Positions 23,501-38,500 of a stretch of 64,000 nucleotides of DNA are shown one piece after another. The notes below the pieces were generated by a model. That model saw nothing but the letters and a program-made list of their open reading frames with translations. It ran no database searches and was not told the DNA's origin. This DNA comes from Certhia americana (lineage: Eukaryota > Chordata > Aves > Passeriformes > Certhiidae). The stretch spans positions 60,714,509-60,778,508 of the forward strand of contig CM031860.1 in NCBI GenBank assembly GCA_018697195.1, given 5' to 3'. Numbering within the stretch: position 1 is the stretch's first letter; each line of letters starts with the position of its first letter. The position numbers and the translations under genes are program-made.

Positions 23501-26500
23501 GAATAGGATAAAAGACAAAAAACTAAAAAGGACATGGTCACTAAAAAGTGACTGCCCAGTCACTGCTATCACTTGGTATCAACATTATTTAGATTCATGA
23601 CTGCACCAACTGTATGAGGGCACTGCAGAAGCTCATTTGTGATTCTAAGGGAAGTTAAAGCTCCCATCCATGTGGCATAGTAATTAATCTAAAACTAATT
23701 TCAGTATATTTGCCTGATTTGGTCAAAATGACACCTGCAGTATACAGGTATCCTTCCTCACCCATATCTAGCACATTCTCTCTCTCCTTTTTTCTTCGAA
23801 GAGTATGACAAAACAGTAATAAAACACTGAACTTCCAGAGCCATCAGCCTGCACACTGCCTTCCTCTTCATGTTGCAGGCATCACCATCATCACCTCCAA
23901 AAACAAACATCAACCTCTCTGGATGCAGAGCACAAACACTGATGCAACCAGTAGTTGCCTGGAAGGATCAGAAATATTTTTAAAAAACTGACGTCTGCAT
24001 TGTGACAAGCACTGTAAAAGGCACTCCATCAGAAAGAGATGGAACTTTCTTAATTTCTTTTACCACTTTATAATCAGTCTCTGCATTCCCATTTGAACTA
24101 AAACTTTTTAGAGGGCAATGCATTTAGGAGTCTGGGAAAAACTGGGTTTACATTCAATGGAATTATTCATCATAAATACTTCATGTACATAGGTAGCTAA
24201 AGCTAAAGTAAATAAAATTAAGCACATAACTTAAAAATCTGCAATTTATGTAACAGTCCCATTGAATATAATCTAAACATAAACAAGTAACAGTGTCTAA
24301 ATTTTATCATTCCTTCAGTCTGAAAAGATGAAACAATTCTGTAAACATTATTAAGGCTTGAAAGCACCTCTAATACCTACAAATTCCATTTTGCAGCTGT
24401 GGAAACTACGACACAGCATGATAAATTAGGAACCCAAAATTGCCAAGTCACAGAAGACAAGCCTTTAATACAATCAGTGTTAATGCAGGATGGTACCTCC
24501 TGGCCTTTTGCCTCTTAGGATCAGCAGTTAATGGACAAGCAAGGGAACAATAAGTCACACTCAGCACACTTCCAGCACAATACAAAATCTGTTAATGCTC
24601 CTCCTCTCTTTTTGCTGTAACTGTGGTTAGTAGTTCTCCTCCACAGATGTCTGCATGCACATTGCAGCCTCCATCCTGCCAGTGTCCACTACAAGGTGTA
24701 GTGCACATTCCCAGGATGTCAGTTATGGCTGTGGTGTCAGCAGGACTGCCAGAGATCCTTCAAAAGCTCCACTGCAACCCCAACCATCCTCACAGGGATC
24801 ACAGCAGAGGGAGAAGGGCTCCCTTCATCCATTAGTGAGAACACAACAGCAAACACAGCAGCTTGGCCAATGAAGCAGCAACCAGCCCAGCTAAATGAGT
24901 GTTCCATGTACAAAGCTCCCTGCCTGGAGCTGGAGTCTCCTCCACTGCCAGCAGAGGACTTGGAAGGCAATTTGCTGATGAGATCAAGGACAAGCTTTTA
25001 AAGCTCAGCACACAGGATCCACCCACTGAAGCAGAGCAGACAGCATTTGGCCTCAGACCAATCTCAGCTGGAAACAGTCCAAACTAGTCTAACTACTAGT
25101 CTAACAACTAGTCTAATAGGGAGCAGACATTAGTTAGGGGTTAGTAAAAGCACTCAGCAGATTACCTGCCCTTTTTTCTGGTCCAAATACAAGTGTAAAT
25201 GGAGTAGCTGAGAGACCTAGCAAAGGGAAAAAAGAGAGCCATTGTGGCAACACACACAAAAGCTTTGAGAATAAGATCTATTTGAAGCATAAGTAATCGA
25301 GGTGAGACATGAGCATGACACTGGGCACCATGTGCAGGGACTCACATAAAAAGCAGGGACACCCACCTGTGGGCTACACCTCTGAACACAGGTTCTCCCT
25401 TCCTCAGCTTCCCCAGAGAGATGGGGAAACCTCTCCATAACCCCAGCTGACAAGGTGTCACTTAACATGTGTTTTTAAAGAGTAAAGAAAATTATAAACA
25501 CAACAGGCTGCTATTCCACTCCTTGCACTTGATTGATGCTACCCACTGGAGAAATCCCCAGTGTCAGGCCTAATGACTAATTTAGGCACAGGATTATGTG
25601 GGGGACACATGGCAGTCATTTTTGTCCTGGTGACTGACAGTTCTCCTGAGCAGTGGGGTGACAGTGGGGAATTGCTCACAGCAGTCAGAAGGAGTTTGCA
25701 CACAGAAGATTCCTCATGTCTGGCTGCAGGCAGGCCCTGAGCAAAACCATCAGCTTCATGGTCTGAGCACAGGCACGAGTGAAGGAGTAAATTGCTTCTG
25801 CCACTATCTGAACACAAATATCCTACAAGCAGTATCCTTATTTATGGCCAGGGTCTGCGTGCCATGCCTAGTCTGGAAGAGCTATCTGTTCGGAAATGTC
25901 AGACAGTAATAAAGACTCAAAGGGAAACCAGCTGACGTTAATGTTGATGGTGGAAACATAATTTCATCCACCCTTTTTTCGTGCAGTTAATTTCCTCTCC
26001 AGGGAACTCTTTGCTATTGTTTCTCCCACACTAGTCTCTCTCTGTATAAATTTATTTTTTGGTTCTGCTGTCCTGTGCATTCAGTGAGTGTTGTTTGCTT
26101 GTTGGAGACACCAACCAAACTGCCAACATGAAAGAGAAACTGGAAAGAGTTACCTGGATTGCAACTCAAATAGCATTGGGACTCTAGATCTGTGAAAAAC
26201 AGATTCTTTAAGACTTCTGATTAAAAGATGCATCTCATGTGACAAGAATACTTCACAAAGCACTGTAATCAATGGCACGATGCCCTGTGTTCTAAAAAAA
26301 CCATTTATTGTTCCTCTTTTCTGGCTCCAAAATAGCTCCAAGATTTTTGATTTTGGATCCCAAATGGAAATCCTTTAAAAGAAGCTACTTTCAAAAGCAA
26401 CAAGCTCAGCCCCTCTGAGATAACAGTAAAGTGTCCCCAAAGGCTTCTCAAACTGAAGTCTAAATCACTCCTGACCTCTGCAGCTCTAGGCCATGTTACT

Positions 26501-29500
26501 GATGAGGGCACATGATGTGGCCATCACAGACATGGTGCTAAGCAGATTGGTCAGAACTGTGCTGCCATATGTTTGCTCAGCAAAGAAGCACTCTCCCTCT
26601 GAGCAGGGGGATCTGATCATTACAAAGAGGCTTTATCAAGCATCTTAAGGGAAAGGAAGCTCCCCACCCCTGCCTCCCTCTCCCAATTCAAGTAGAAGTG
26701 CAGTTCTTCACTGTTAAGCCACAAAAGGCAGCATGTCTCTCCCACACAAGTATTTTTCTCCCAGTTTCCACAGTAAATGGGTCTAAAATTGCATGGTAAA
26801 TTAGGGATCTAAATATTGATTTTTGGGCAATTGCACTGGCTACCCCAGCTGGATGAATTAAAGAGAAGCTTTATAAAGAATACACCACCAGAAATGAATT
26901 AAAAGATGCTGTTTGTCTAAAGAAGATAAAGCCTAAATCATCACCAGCATTTTCCTCCCAGCGTCCTGGTTTAAAAAACAGCAAATGTACTGAAAAACTT
27001 CCAGATAAATTTCTTGGGCTAAGGGGCCCTAAGGTAACGAAGCTAAAACCCTCCAGGGGTAGGTGAGCCCAAAGGTGGAAACAGCAATGAATAGAATAGA
27101 AATGCCAGCCCAGACAGGTGGTTTGGGAACTGCTGAGGCTGCACTCCTGAGCATTAGTTAAGCAGGTGGATGCACGTCCTGAAAGCCTCCTGCCTGTCTG
27201 CTCCTTTTAACGATACACACAGTGACTGCTGGCTCCAGCAGCACACAGAGACACATTTCCCCATGCATGAAAGGCTCCTGGACTGTTTCTCAGGCTTATT
27301 AGGCACAAATGGGCTTTTCACTGACACCAGTCATGTGTGCCTGCTCCCTCCATCTCATTTATCTTCTCCTGCCAAGGCTCTGGCAGCACCACACTGTGCC
27401 ACACTCCCCTGCACAGAAGCGGGCACGCAATGGGCCACAGCACCAGCTGCTCTGCCACCTTACCTGCAGAAGGGCAGGAGAAAGGCAGGGGAAGGTACAT
27501 GATCAGAAACCTCTGGAGTACACTGATCTGTTGGCAGTGGGATGCTTTCTCCAAATCTCCTTTGAAAAGCAGAGTTGAGGCTGCAACTTGGAGATGGTTA
27601 GGTGGTTGGGAGCAGGATTTGTCTTCAGGTGGGGAAAGATGTCAGTATGTTTGGCAGAGTTGGTTTGTTCAGGATGGGGAATAAGGATACATCCAAACAG
27701 GATCTAGGAAACCCAGGAGTTTGAAAGGAAGAGTGAGAGAACTGGGGGAGAGTGTAAAACTGGTGATGTGTGGGTTGTAGAAGGAGAGGAGGCAATGGCA
27801 GGGCTGGGCAGGCTTTTGGGAAAGCAAGCAGAGAGAAAGAGTTAGGGACTGGGGACATGGCAAAACAGCAGGTGGTAGGAGGCTCAGGGACACAGGTGGA
27901 GGATAAGTGCTGGGAGTGCAGTGACTGCAAGGCAGTCATTAAAGTGTGCTGGAGAAGGCTGGTGCTGCTTCCAAACCACTGGAGCCTCTCCTTGCTGCAG
28001 CCAAGTGTGTCCCAGCTGCTTACACTGAAACCTGACTGGTGACAATGAAAAGCCCAGGACCCCTCTGCTGGATGCACTGCCTGGCCAAGGCTTTGCAGCA
28101 GTCCCATGACTGGAGCTGTGACAGTCCTGCTGCTGCTGCTCCCTTCTGCTGTGACCCAAAAGCAGGCTCCCTTTTCCACTTCTCTCCACCAAGGTGAGCT
28201 GGAAAGATGGTGGTGGTCAGTGCCCAGGGCTCTTCAGGAATGGAAATAGCTGAATTAGCTGGAACTAATTGAAAACACACAAAGAGCAGCAGGATTTACT
28301 GCCTGGTCATTTAATCCTACCACTTAGGACTGACCCACTTGAAGTCACCCCATGTGACAGAATCACCAAGTGATGAGGACAGGATTAGAGACCCAAATGA
28401 GATTAAGCTCCTTGGTGGGAATGTGAGCTGCCAGGAGTAGGGAAAAGATCTGTGTTGAGCACCTAGCAGGGGTAATAAACCAGATACTCAACATTCTGTT
28501 TGCCTAGTGAGCATCAAAAATAGACTCTCCAGAGAGGGAGAAAACACCCAAGTGAGCCAGCTGGGCAGACCCAGGGTGCTTGGGACACTGACAGCTCCTC
28601 AGCCTGTAAAATGAACTGGCACGAGTTTGTGCCAGCATTAGCACAACTGTGGCTTCAAAACAAAGCAGAGCAGGGGCAGGGAGCAGGAGGAGGGGGAAGG
28701 ACAAACCTGCATCTGACTAACTGAAACCATAGGACATTTAAGATAGAAAAGGGAAAGGGACAGGGGATCACAGATAAGGAAGGTGTGGCCGTGCACAGCT
28801 TGCAGCATCTTGGCCTGCAGTAACTAAATAAGCAGCAGCCTGTCACACACAAATGGTAATCAGAGAGCCAGACATTGTGCTGCATGAATAAAAAGATGAT
28901 GGATAAACAGGATGGATTAAAAAATATGATGGACAAAAAGAATGGATAAAAAAATATGATGGATGAAAAGAATTAAAAGATGGGCCTTGTCCAAAGATCT
29001 TATCATGAAAGACAAAGGACCACGATGGATCACAGCTCAGACAGAAAGGAGAGAACAGGGCTACATACAGCATGAGGCATGTTCTCCAGGAATAGGAGCC
29101 TTCAGATTTCAGGTAATTTACTGAAAACAGGTCTGTACGTAGTCCCTTTTCAGCCCAGCAGCTTGCAGCATATTGCCACAATGTGAAGTTGATTAGGAAA
29201 GTCTGAGGGTCCATTGGTGCATACAAAGGCATCTTTTCCTCACTCAGGAATCCAAGTGAAGCAGTAAATAATCCTCACATTCACTTGCTGGTAAAAGCCA
29301 TGTTTTCTGTGGAAACTGCAGGAGCTCAGTGCTTCTAAATAAATCATCATCTCTATAGGTTCCAATTTTAACACAATCCTTTAAAGGTTGAAACGAAAAG
29401 AAAAGCTCACTTTCCCATCTACACTCAACACTTACCACAGATTATCTGGATACCCGTAAATCTTGGCATTGGGAAAGCCATGATAAGCCTTAGAAATAGT

Positions 29501-32500
29501 ATTCTTTCCTCTTTCCCTGGAAATTTACCCCTAAGGACAGCACTGCAGTCTGTCTGCTCAAAGTGTTTTTCCAGATAATTAGCCATTTAAACTTCTCTCA
29601 CGCAGGCTAATCTGGCTCAGTTATACCTTCTCAAGCGAGCAAGTAAGGGCGTTGACATGTAGTTAGTTGACAGCAGCTGAAAACCAGGGCAACAGAAACA
29701 GTTCCCACCCCTGCCTGTTGTATCACTGCTCTCTGGGAAACAACTCCTCCAGAGCAGCAGGGACAGCTACATGGAGACACGTCCACACCTGCCCAGCCAC
29801 ATCCTGAATACCTGAGGAACCCCAGCTCAGCAGTTCTGCACTGCAAACACACCAGGCTGTAATTCACACCAGGCAGCTCTCCCTGCCAGACTGATCATTC
29901 CGTCTCAGAAGGGCAAGGGACAGAAGCTGCTTTAACCATTCCTGGATATTACACTAGGAATGGATTGGGCTGTAGTTCCACGAACAGCACAGCTTATCTG
30001 CCTGCTTCCCAAGACCAGGAAAGGATGATCTTGCTTTCCTTTCCTCTGGCCATGCTCCTCACAATGCAGTTCAATCCCTTTCTTTATGCTGGCTCAGGCA
30101 CTTGAGATATGTTTGTGGGCTCAAAAGGGCACACCCCTTTCTTTTTCTTTCAGGATTAACTTTCTGATACATTAGAAAGGAGGAAGTCCAAAATGCTGGT
30201 GCACACTGGGAGCTGGAGCACTACCCCATTTTGGAGGAGGAGAGCTGTCAGATTGGCTCACACTCTGTTGGGTCTGCACCCTGAGGCACACAGAAACAAG
30301 CAACTTGCTGGAGACTACAAGTCAAAGTAGTGAAGGAAGCCAGGGGTCCTATTTTTTTCCTCATAGATTTAGAGCAATTTAAATGTCAAGGCTGAAGGAA
30401 ATACTTGAATAGTTCTTGTTTTGTTGCAAAAAGCAATCAATCTATTGAATAACAACCTCTCAATCTTATTAACAAATCATTTTCCCTCCCCAAAGTAGTG
30501 TGCAGGAAAGACTCTTCGGGCCCATTTACAGGCTGCAATATCTTTTTAGTTTTCTCTCAAGTTGTGTTGGCAGATGTGCAGTACAATGATACCACACTAG
30601 TCACAGAGTTGTTTTCTTCCACCACTGAATGAGGAGTTTCCCCAGCTATGAAAACCAACGGCTTCCTTGTACCATGGAGAATTTTCCTTTTTTCCCCCAT
30701 TGCCACTGGAGCCACATTTCAAGGCAGAGAGATTCTTAAGAAAAGTGGAACAGTGGGAAGGAAAACTGTGGTGCTGACTGTTCATTCCAGTTGAACAGCT
30801 GATGCAGACACTGTTGCAGTCCTGACAGAGGAACAGGTTGGCACTGTGGGTTTGGGTTACTGTTGAGCTTCTCATGTTCAGTAGCTACCTAGACAGAAGC
30901 CAGAATTCCTTTGGGATTCACACATAGTTTCTCACTGCGTCCTAAAAACGGCTCTAGCACAGACAGTCTGCAGTACCTTGTAGGAAGGGGCTCAGAGTAA
31001 AGGCAGTGCTGCAAAACTGGCATTCCTAGAGCCTATTTATGTCCCCAGTGTGACTTCTTCAGGCTTACAAGGCAGCAGCAGAAGTGTTAAGTGTCCTGGA
31101 GGCATCACAAAAATGTTATTTCATTGGGCATACGATACACAGCACAGTCCTAGCTCCACGTTTATCTGGCTTCAGTCCAGATTTGGTTTATCTCACAGTC
31201 CCCGTGTTAGCAGAGTCTCCCTGCTGAAGAACAACAGTTCAGGAGGAGACAGGCCCAACAGCACAGTCTGCACAATTCTAGGCAGGGAAAAGGGAGACAA
31301 TTTTTGGGTTTAGCATATCTTTGTGATCCCATGAGCATGGCGCACCCTTTGGGCTCCCCTCTTCTGTAATACCTTGCATTCAACAGGCTTTATAGACTTT
31401 ATGGTATTTGGTCTCCCAAGGATACATTATGCATTTTTGCAGGAAGTAAAGCCAAGACATACTGAAGTGATTTGCCTGAGGCCACAGAAAAAGCATTTGG
31501 CAGAGGAAAACAACTTTGTTCAACTCCCATTCTCATGTTGTTCCTACTACCAGTACCCTCCTTGTCCATATGTTTCTAACTATCCTCTTGCAACAGACGT
31601 GGTGGAGTCTCACCCCCAAAACACACTGTATGCATCCACTCTAAGCCACAATAGCCCATGGCCAGAGGGCAGGATCCCAAAATGCAGTTATCAATACCTT
31701 GCAGCTTTCATGCAAGAAAAGGAGCAACAAATAACAGCAATTTTCTGGCTTTGGCTCTAATCCAGGAAGAGAGTATAGGATACACCCCTTCAGATGAGAT
31801 CCCTCTTCCAATATCTACTTGTCCTCCAAAAGCAACTAATGGCACCTCCCATCCACTCTTATATAACATCTCAGCAGAGAATTACACACCAGCTATGATA
31901 TGTGTATGCAGTATGTTATGTTCCTTGCAGAAGAACTTTTAGCCTTCATGAACTTCATCTTCTTTCCTGTCACTACACAAGAATTATAGGTCACTATACA
32001 AAATAATGAGAGAATCCCTATCCCCACTATCTCTCCCCCTCCAGGCTGTGGCTGCTGCTGACCATGCATGCAGATAAGATGTCAATGAGTCACGATCCTG
32101 ACCTGCACCTTTACCTTTGAAGCTGCCATGACAGCTGCCGTGGCTGCAACGTTCAGCCCCCGCTTCCCAAAGTGCACAAGGGCATCGTAGCTCCGGTCTT
32201 TTGCCTGGATGAGGCAGTCATCGATCTCCTGTCAGAGCAGAAAACAAAACAATGAAAAAAGCACAAGAAGGACAAGTTCAGGCTTATGCTCCCAGCCTCA
32301 AACTCTTGGCAGAGTCAGGTCATACTTTATGGAGGTAGATGTCCTCCATTTCCTCCACTGTGGCTGGAAAAAAGTTCACAGCCATCATTTGAAAAGAGGA
32401 TAAGTTTGCTGAGGGGCAGTAACTCCCATTGCAGGGTTTGGTGCTATTTCTATTCTACAAATGGAAGATTGGGATCCAAAGTTGGGGTCCTGAAAGCAAA

Positions 32501-35500
32501 ATAAATTGCCATTTGCAAACCATGCACTCCAAAGACAAACAGGACAGCCTCAGAGCTAAAAATAATCATATGATGACACTGGCAGCTGAAGTTGCACTGC
32601 CTTGTGTCCAGGACAGGTGGCCTCAGAAATATCTGGAATATCTCTGCACATCACAGTGGTGCCCAGCTTCAGATGCCCATGGAATAGGTAGGCCCAGAGC
32701 TTCTGGATTTTGATGCTGCTCAATAAACAGTGAAACTGTTAGGGAGGTTCCTGCCCTTATTCTCCCTCCCTCAGGACACTGGGGTCTGGATGATAATGAT
32801 AGCAATGACTTGTAGTACTCAGCTGGTGGATGTGCTGGATTAGTAGGGACTGGAGGCTGTGAGGAATTGCTGGCTGCTCTCCCTGCTCCCCGTAGGTAAG
32901 AGGTGGCAACTCAAAATGCATGAGCCCTACTTGAGAGAAGCAAAAGCAAAGGGAAGCAGAGACAGGGGACTGATTCCCACTGGCCTTCTTGGACAGGACT
33001 GAGATCCAACTGTTCCCTCACTGCCTGTGGCTAAACAGAGAGCTTTCATTTCCAAATTGCCAGTGCAGGGAACAGTTACTCACTCAGCAGTTTTCATGTT
33101 GGTATGTCACAATAGCTGTTCTTGGCCTGTTTATTCACATGAGCCAAATGGATCTGCCTGGCATCCCAATCACAGCCACAGGAATCTCCCATGCAGGCAA
33201 ATGATCCAAGCTTTAATGTCCCCCTCCCAAAATTAGTGTCTTTAATTTGAGCAAGACATTTTTTAACCTAGGACCTCAACATGCTACATGCCTTTTTTCA
33301 CCACACTACACAGCCAGGCATGTGCTTGCTAAGCCCATTTTAGACTGCCTGGGCTGTTTGTCCCATTGCTGTACAATGTTTTAGGCAGAGCAGGGAACAA
33401 AGTCGAGGAGTCTTGGCCAAGTTTCTCTATCTATTATATCCAGCCACAACAGAGAACTCCAGCTATAATCACCCAGTACAGGCAAAGCAGCTCAGGAGGT
33501 ATTTTTATCTCCCTCCCTCCCAACTTCTCAACTGCACAAGGATGAGTTAATAAGTGTGAGTGCACTGAACAGATGCCAGTATTTAAAAACACAACAACCA
33601 CAAAGAACAAAAATACCAACCAAAAGGAGGGGATCAAATGATAGAGGAAAAGAAACAGCAACTCCCAGTCCTTCCATGAAAATGAATGATACAGGGACTG
33701 GAGTAAACACACCATAATTCTGTTTCAGAGAGTATCCAGGCACCTGTGATTACCTTTTCTTTTGAAGACAGAGTTGGATGGACAAATTTTCTGTACAGGA
33801 GGCTGGAGCCTTTTGTGTACGGAGACAGCAGCCAAGCTACAAAAGCTATTTTGAGTTCATAGTAGAATGGAAACCTAGAAGAAAAAGAGGGTTACAGTCT
33901 GCTCCCAATTTAACCACTGCCCTTAATTAGAGATGCTCAGCATAGATAGGGATTTGCCAGCCTAGCTCAAGGCAGTTTTTGCTTCCCAAAAATCTAAAGA
34001 TTAAAGCGTATTGACTCAGTTTTGAACACATCTCAATGATTCATGTGGGTGAATATTTACTTGGTTATCAGGATCATTATTTAATGGTCTGGAAGAGACT
34101 CTGATGTGTGATAAGAGGAGCTTTCTATATGTAAATATCACAGGTGCTGCCTTCACAGTATCCCCAGTCATTGTGAGAAAGCAAAGACCAAACCAGCAAA
34201 CCAATATTTCATTAATATTATTTGTGAACTTTCCATCTCTCTGCCTCTCAGCTTTTAAGCTAACACTTACATGACTGAAACTGAAATACAAGAACCTTTG
34301 TTGACCAAGCAACATAAAGGTGCAGATCCACACTGACTTTCAGGTAGGGCTGCAAAATATGGAGGATATTAGCAACAGGACATGCTTCAGCTGTAACAAG
34401 CAGTCAGGGACATCCTGAGATTAAACTATCCAGACTCTTTTCTGGAGGACAAAGCCCAGAGCTCAAGACTGGCCATCCAGCAGCATCTTCATGTGGGCAG
34501 GCACATTGCTGCCAGCAGTGTATGATGAATGATTGTTGCTCTCTGCAAGCAAGAACAGTGCAGAGACCTGTGATAGCTGTGGATCAGCCCAGCTGGACCC
34601 AGACAGGCTCCTGCTGTGCCACACAGTGCTGTCACTGAGCCAGCCAGGCCAGCCAGCACCCAGGTCTGACACAATGGGCCTCTGCAATGCTCTACTCTAA
34701 GCATGGATGTGCCAGGTTGATCTCCCACCCCACTGAGGATCTCTACAGCACACTTGATTTCACAGACTGGATAAGCCCTCTGACATTTCTCCTGACAGAC
34801 CCACATAATTCATCCTCCAAAAAAAATCAAAGCTCCAGATGAACACAGGAGAGGTAGATCTGCATGCAAATTAGACAGACAATAACATCTTTTATCTCCT
34901 TTTCAATAGATCTGACAAATTGCCAAGTTCTCCCAATTTCCTTTATCTCGAGGACTCACTCAAGGCATGCAGTGCTATGCAGGAACAGGCTGCAGGGGCC
35001 ATGCATTACAGTTAGATTTTCATCCTAAAGTCTACTGATCTCACTGGTTTCTGGTAGAAAGGCCATACTATAAAGGGTGACCAAACAGCAAACAAGCTGT
35101 TTCCAAGCCTGAGCATCTGAAAGAACTGAATCTGATAATTGGGCATTTACATGCTCTCATTCTGACAAAGGTCACCAGGAATCCCTCCACTGGCACCAGA
35201 GAGCCACAACACTGTGGACTGTCACTGTCCTCCATCAAACCAGAAAACCAGCCTACCCAGGAATATGTCTGGCAAAGCATCCCAGGAACAATCACCCACA
35301 CAGCAGCCTACAAAGTCTTGTGCTGCAGGGCTGTTTGTACCTGATCCACAGTCTGTATATTTTCTGTAGAATACAGCCAGGCAAGTCTAAAACTCCACCT
35401 GTAGCTAAATCAACTGTTACTTATGTGATGACCTCTGCAAGCATCCAACTGGGCAATCAGCTGTGCCTCTCTGACAGGCAGGGTCTGAGACTCCAGTAAT

Positions 35501-38500
35501 GATTTCCCACTAATGAGATACCACTGAGCCTTTCCACTTCTTTCTTGTTTTCCGTGTGACAGCCCTGAGAGAGGAAGCATGTCTCCTGCAGACAAAATCC
35601 CTCCATGCATTTGAAGCTGCTGAAGCCCTGCACAGGAGTCAGTGCACCTTTGTGTGCTTTTTCCCCTTGTAAACATTCCCATTTTCTTTTCATCTCATGC
35701 CAAAGAGCCTCTCCCATCTTGTGCTTACCAGCAAAGAAAGATATCCGTGAATGTCTCTGCTGTCGTGAAGAGCGCGAATATAATCCAGTACATCATCCAT
35801 TTGACCTGGTAAACAAAAACAATCTCAAACTATCTCTTACAGGCACAAGTGCACAGAATAACTCTCACAGGAAAATAAATTCTTTCCCACTCACCCTCCC
35901 CACTGTGTATTTAGCAATTACTGTGGACTTGAAGGTGCCAGTTTGCTCCACTTCAGCACATAACACGTGTCAGATTTACACAGCCCTCGGGAAGCTGACT
36001 GGCCTTTAGGACTGATCTCAGGAAAAGAAGAGCAGCCTGACTCTGTCCTTACAGAAACTCTGCTGGCAGTAAAGCATGACAGCCCTATCACAGGGCATTA
36101 AAAATCTCACTTGGCTCGTGTTAATAGCAAATGTTAAAAGAAGGTTGTTGGCCAAACTCCAGTTAAGACAAAATGTAATTACTTACATAATACCTACAGC
36201 CAGAAAAAGGTAAAGAGGTAACTGCCCATCCTGTAATCCAAAATTCTGGAGCACAATAACTCACCACAGCTTACTGACTCTGTGGGCAGCCCTGGAGTGG
36301 CTGTGCCTGCTCCCACCCACACCCAGTGCAGTGACAAGGGCAAGGGTAATAGTTTAAATCCCTTGCCTGGGACTAAGGGGGGAGTGTTTTACCTCACACT
36401 GGTAATGAGAGCATGTGCTCTGTTCAGCTAGGGAAATTCCATTGTCATGGCTGATGGTTTCCTTTGGGGTGACAGCAAGAGAGCCTTTGGGGATGGTGAC
36501 TTGGTCAGATAAACTGTAGCACCTCAAGTAATTCAGGAATTTGGAAATTTTTGTCACTGTGCACTAAATGGCATCAAAAAGCAGAGCTCAACTATTATAA
36601 AGTATGTAGTATTGGTTCTTCTTAGGATGGAAAAAGATGGTGAGACAAAGGTTGTTAATTTAACTGACAACTGTTGTTTAATTAGGTGTATTTGAAAATG
36701 GAGATCCCTAAGCAGCTTTGCTGGAATGTTAGAAAGCTTAAGGAAGTAAACCCCATGAAAATCCATGATCTAAAGAATTGGACCATGTTAGCTAAGGCTG
36801 GTACAATTGCAATAGACTAAGGAAAGGTTGGAGGGAAGACAGTACAAGAGGGATACCTACACCAGGTGCTGGTCTGGGGAACGGAAGATGGAGGCACCAA
36901 TAAATCTGGAATAAATCACCAGCTTGGAAATTATATCCCCATCTTCTCCCCAATACAGTGGGGACAGTACTGATAGACTCCATCTCCCTGTAGGTACTGG
37001 AATTATTCCCTGAGCACCTGCCACTCTGCTACACAACTGCTCACCTGGGATTTATATTTATGTGCATATTTATGTTTATATGTAGTGTTACAGCAATAAT
37101 GGCATTGCCAAATGCCTGAGAGCATCATCTTCCCAGTGCAGCTTCTGCCAGACTTCTTACATAACTGTGACTCCTCAGAGCCTCAGTGCCAACATGGCTC
37201 TCTCAGCTAGACATTACTGCCAACAAAACTTCTAAACACAAACCAAGACCTGGTGTGGATGGGCCCGGATCAGCCTAAAACATTCATCAAAATTACTATT
37301 ACCAAGCAGAATAAAATTACTTTAGCATGATATTAGTAATTAGTAAATTACTACTTCATTTATTATTTTTTAAAATCAGGCCTTAATGGATACATTGCCA
37401 CAACTGCTGTTAAACTGAAATCAATTTTAAGGGCAGACCAGGTCTTACATCAGCTGTTCTCACATTTGCGTCACAACCACCAGCGCCTGATGTGAGTTCC
37501 TTTTTCACAATTAAATTTCCAACAGGAATTGGACCCATCACCAAAATACCTTCCAGAAAGGGACTATGGAAACGTTAAGTATCAGTGGCAGACACTGCTT
37601 GGAGATGCTTGTGCACATCCTCAGCAGTTTCAAGCAAAGCAGCCCTGAGAAGCACAGCTGTGTAAAGGCAGCAGAGATATTTTGCTTTAAGTATCTGCTG
37701 TGTTCTGTAAGACTTATGGTTCTCAAAATATCCAAAACCATTTTCTGAGGGATGAAAATTATAAACAAAACTCTTAGCTGCCACAGTGAGTCCCAGATAG
37801 AGCTTGCACTAAAGATTTACTGGGATAGACATCTATACTGTTATCCAGATGAGAAAATGGGCTTGTTATCCCTGCTATCATGAGAGGATTGAAGACTCAA
37901 GATCTGGAGGTTGAACTGGGTTCAATGAAGTTAAAAAGGGCTCAGGTTGTGAAGGGCACTACAAATCCTACAGGACCCCAACAGCATCCAACTGCCTTTG
38001 ATTCTGCCTCATTTCACTTTCCCTGGTGGCCCCATATGCCTTTAGAAACCAGGGCCCAGGGAAGGTTTTTCAGCAAAAGGAAAAAGGAGAGCACACCCAG
38101 CTGCCAGACCTGCCTGTAAATAGGTCGCTCTGCAAGGAAGGATGTTTCTGTCTGAGGATTCAGTCGTATGTACTTCAAGTTGTCTCCTCTTATCCTTGTT
38201 TTGAATGAGCAGTTAAAGCTTCAAGGCTTTTTGAAAAGGCTTTGATTTATGCTGCTCTTCAGAAACAAAGAAGAGCACACAAAGCTCTGGATGCCAAATG
38301 CCTTTTAAGCCGGCTGTATATCTTGCCACCAGAGGAACAGCACACATTTGTAAAGCAGCACATCAGCTCTGCACTGGAGCCAGAAGCACAAACCCAAGTC
38401 TCATTTGTGCCCTGCAATCAACCAGTCAACCTTCAGGCCAGTCTGCCCCTTGTACTGCTTTATGAGCTTTCCCAGAATACAGGCAACACCTTCCCAATGT

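Larger units (their letters stand above)
19423..32114 (-). other. REEP1 intron 5 (12.7 kb)
   Basis: The intron runs from donor GTAAAG after exon 5 to acceptor TTAATTAG before exon 6. No exon or other gene is supported inside. It contains a 12-bp tandem repeat at 25.1 kb, a purine-rich stretch about 27.65-27.95 kb, a short TGC run at 28127-28141 and a 30-bp minisatellite at 28.9 kb. The 184-codon minus frame at 27625-28179 lies in the purine-rich stretch, where low stop density is expected, and is not called as a gene. Confidence 0.85.

Noticed and set aside
27625..28179. 184-codon minus-strand open frame.
   Set aside because: It lies in a purine-rich plus-strand stretch where few stop codons are expected on the minus strand. 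No family resemblance.
2544..32114. Extra REEP2-like C-terminal exons (acidic DTIEDL-type block) for a longer REEP1 isoform.
   Set aside because: Minus-strand frames in introns 5 and 6 were read for such a block and none was found. A short alternative exon could still be missed.
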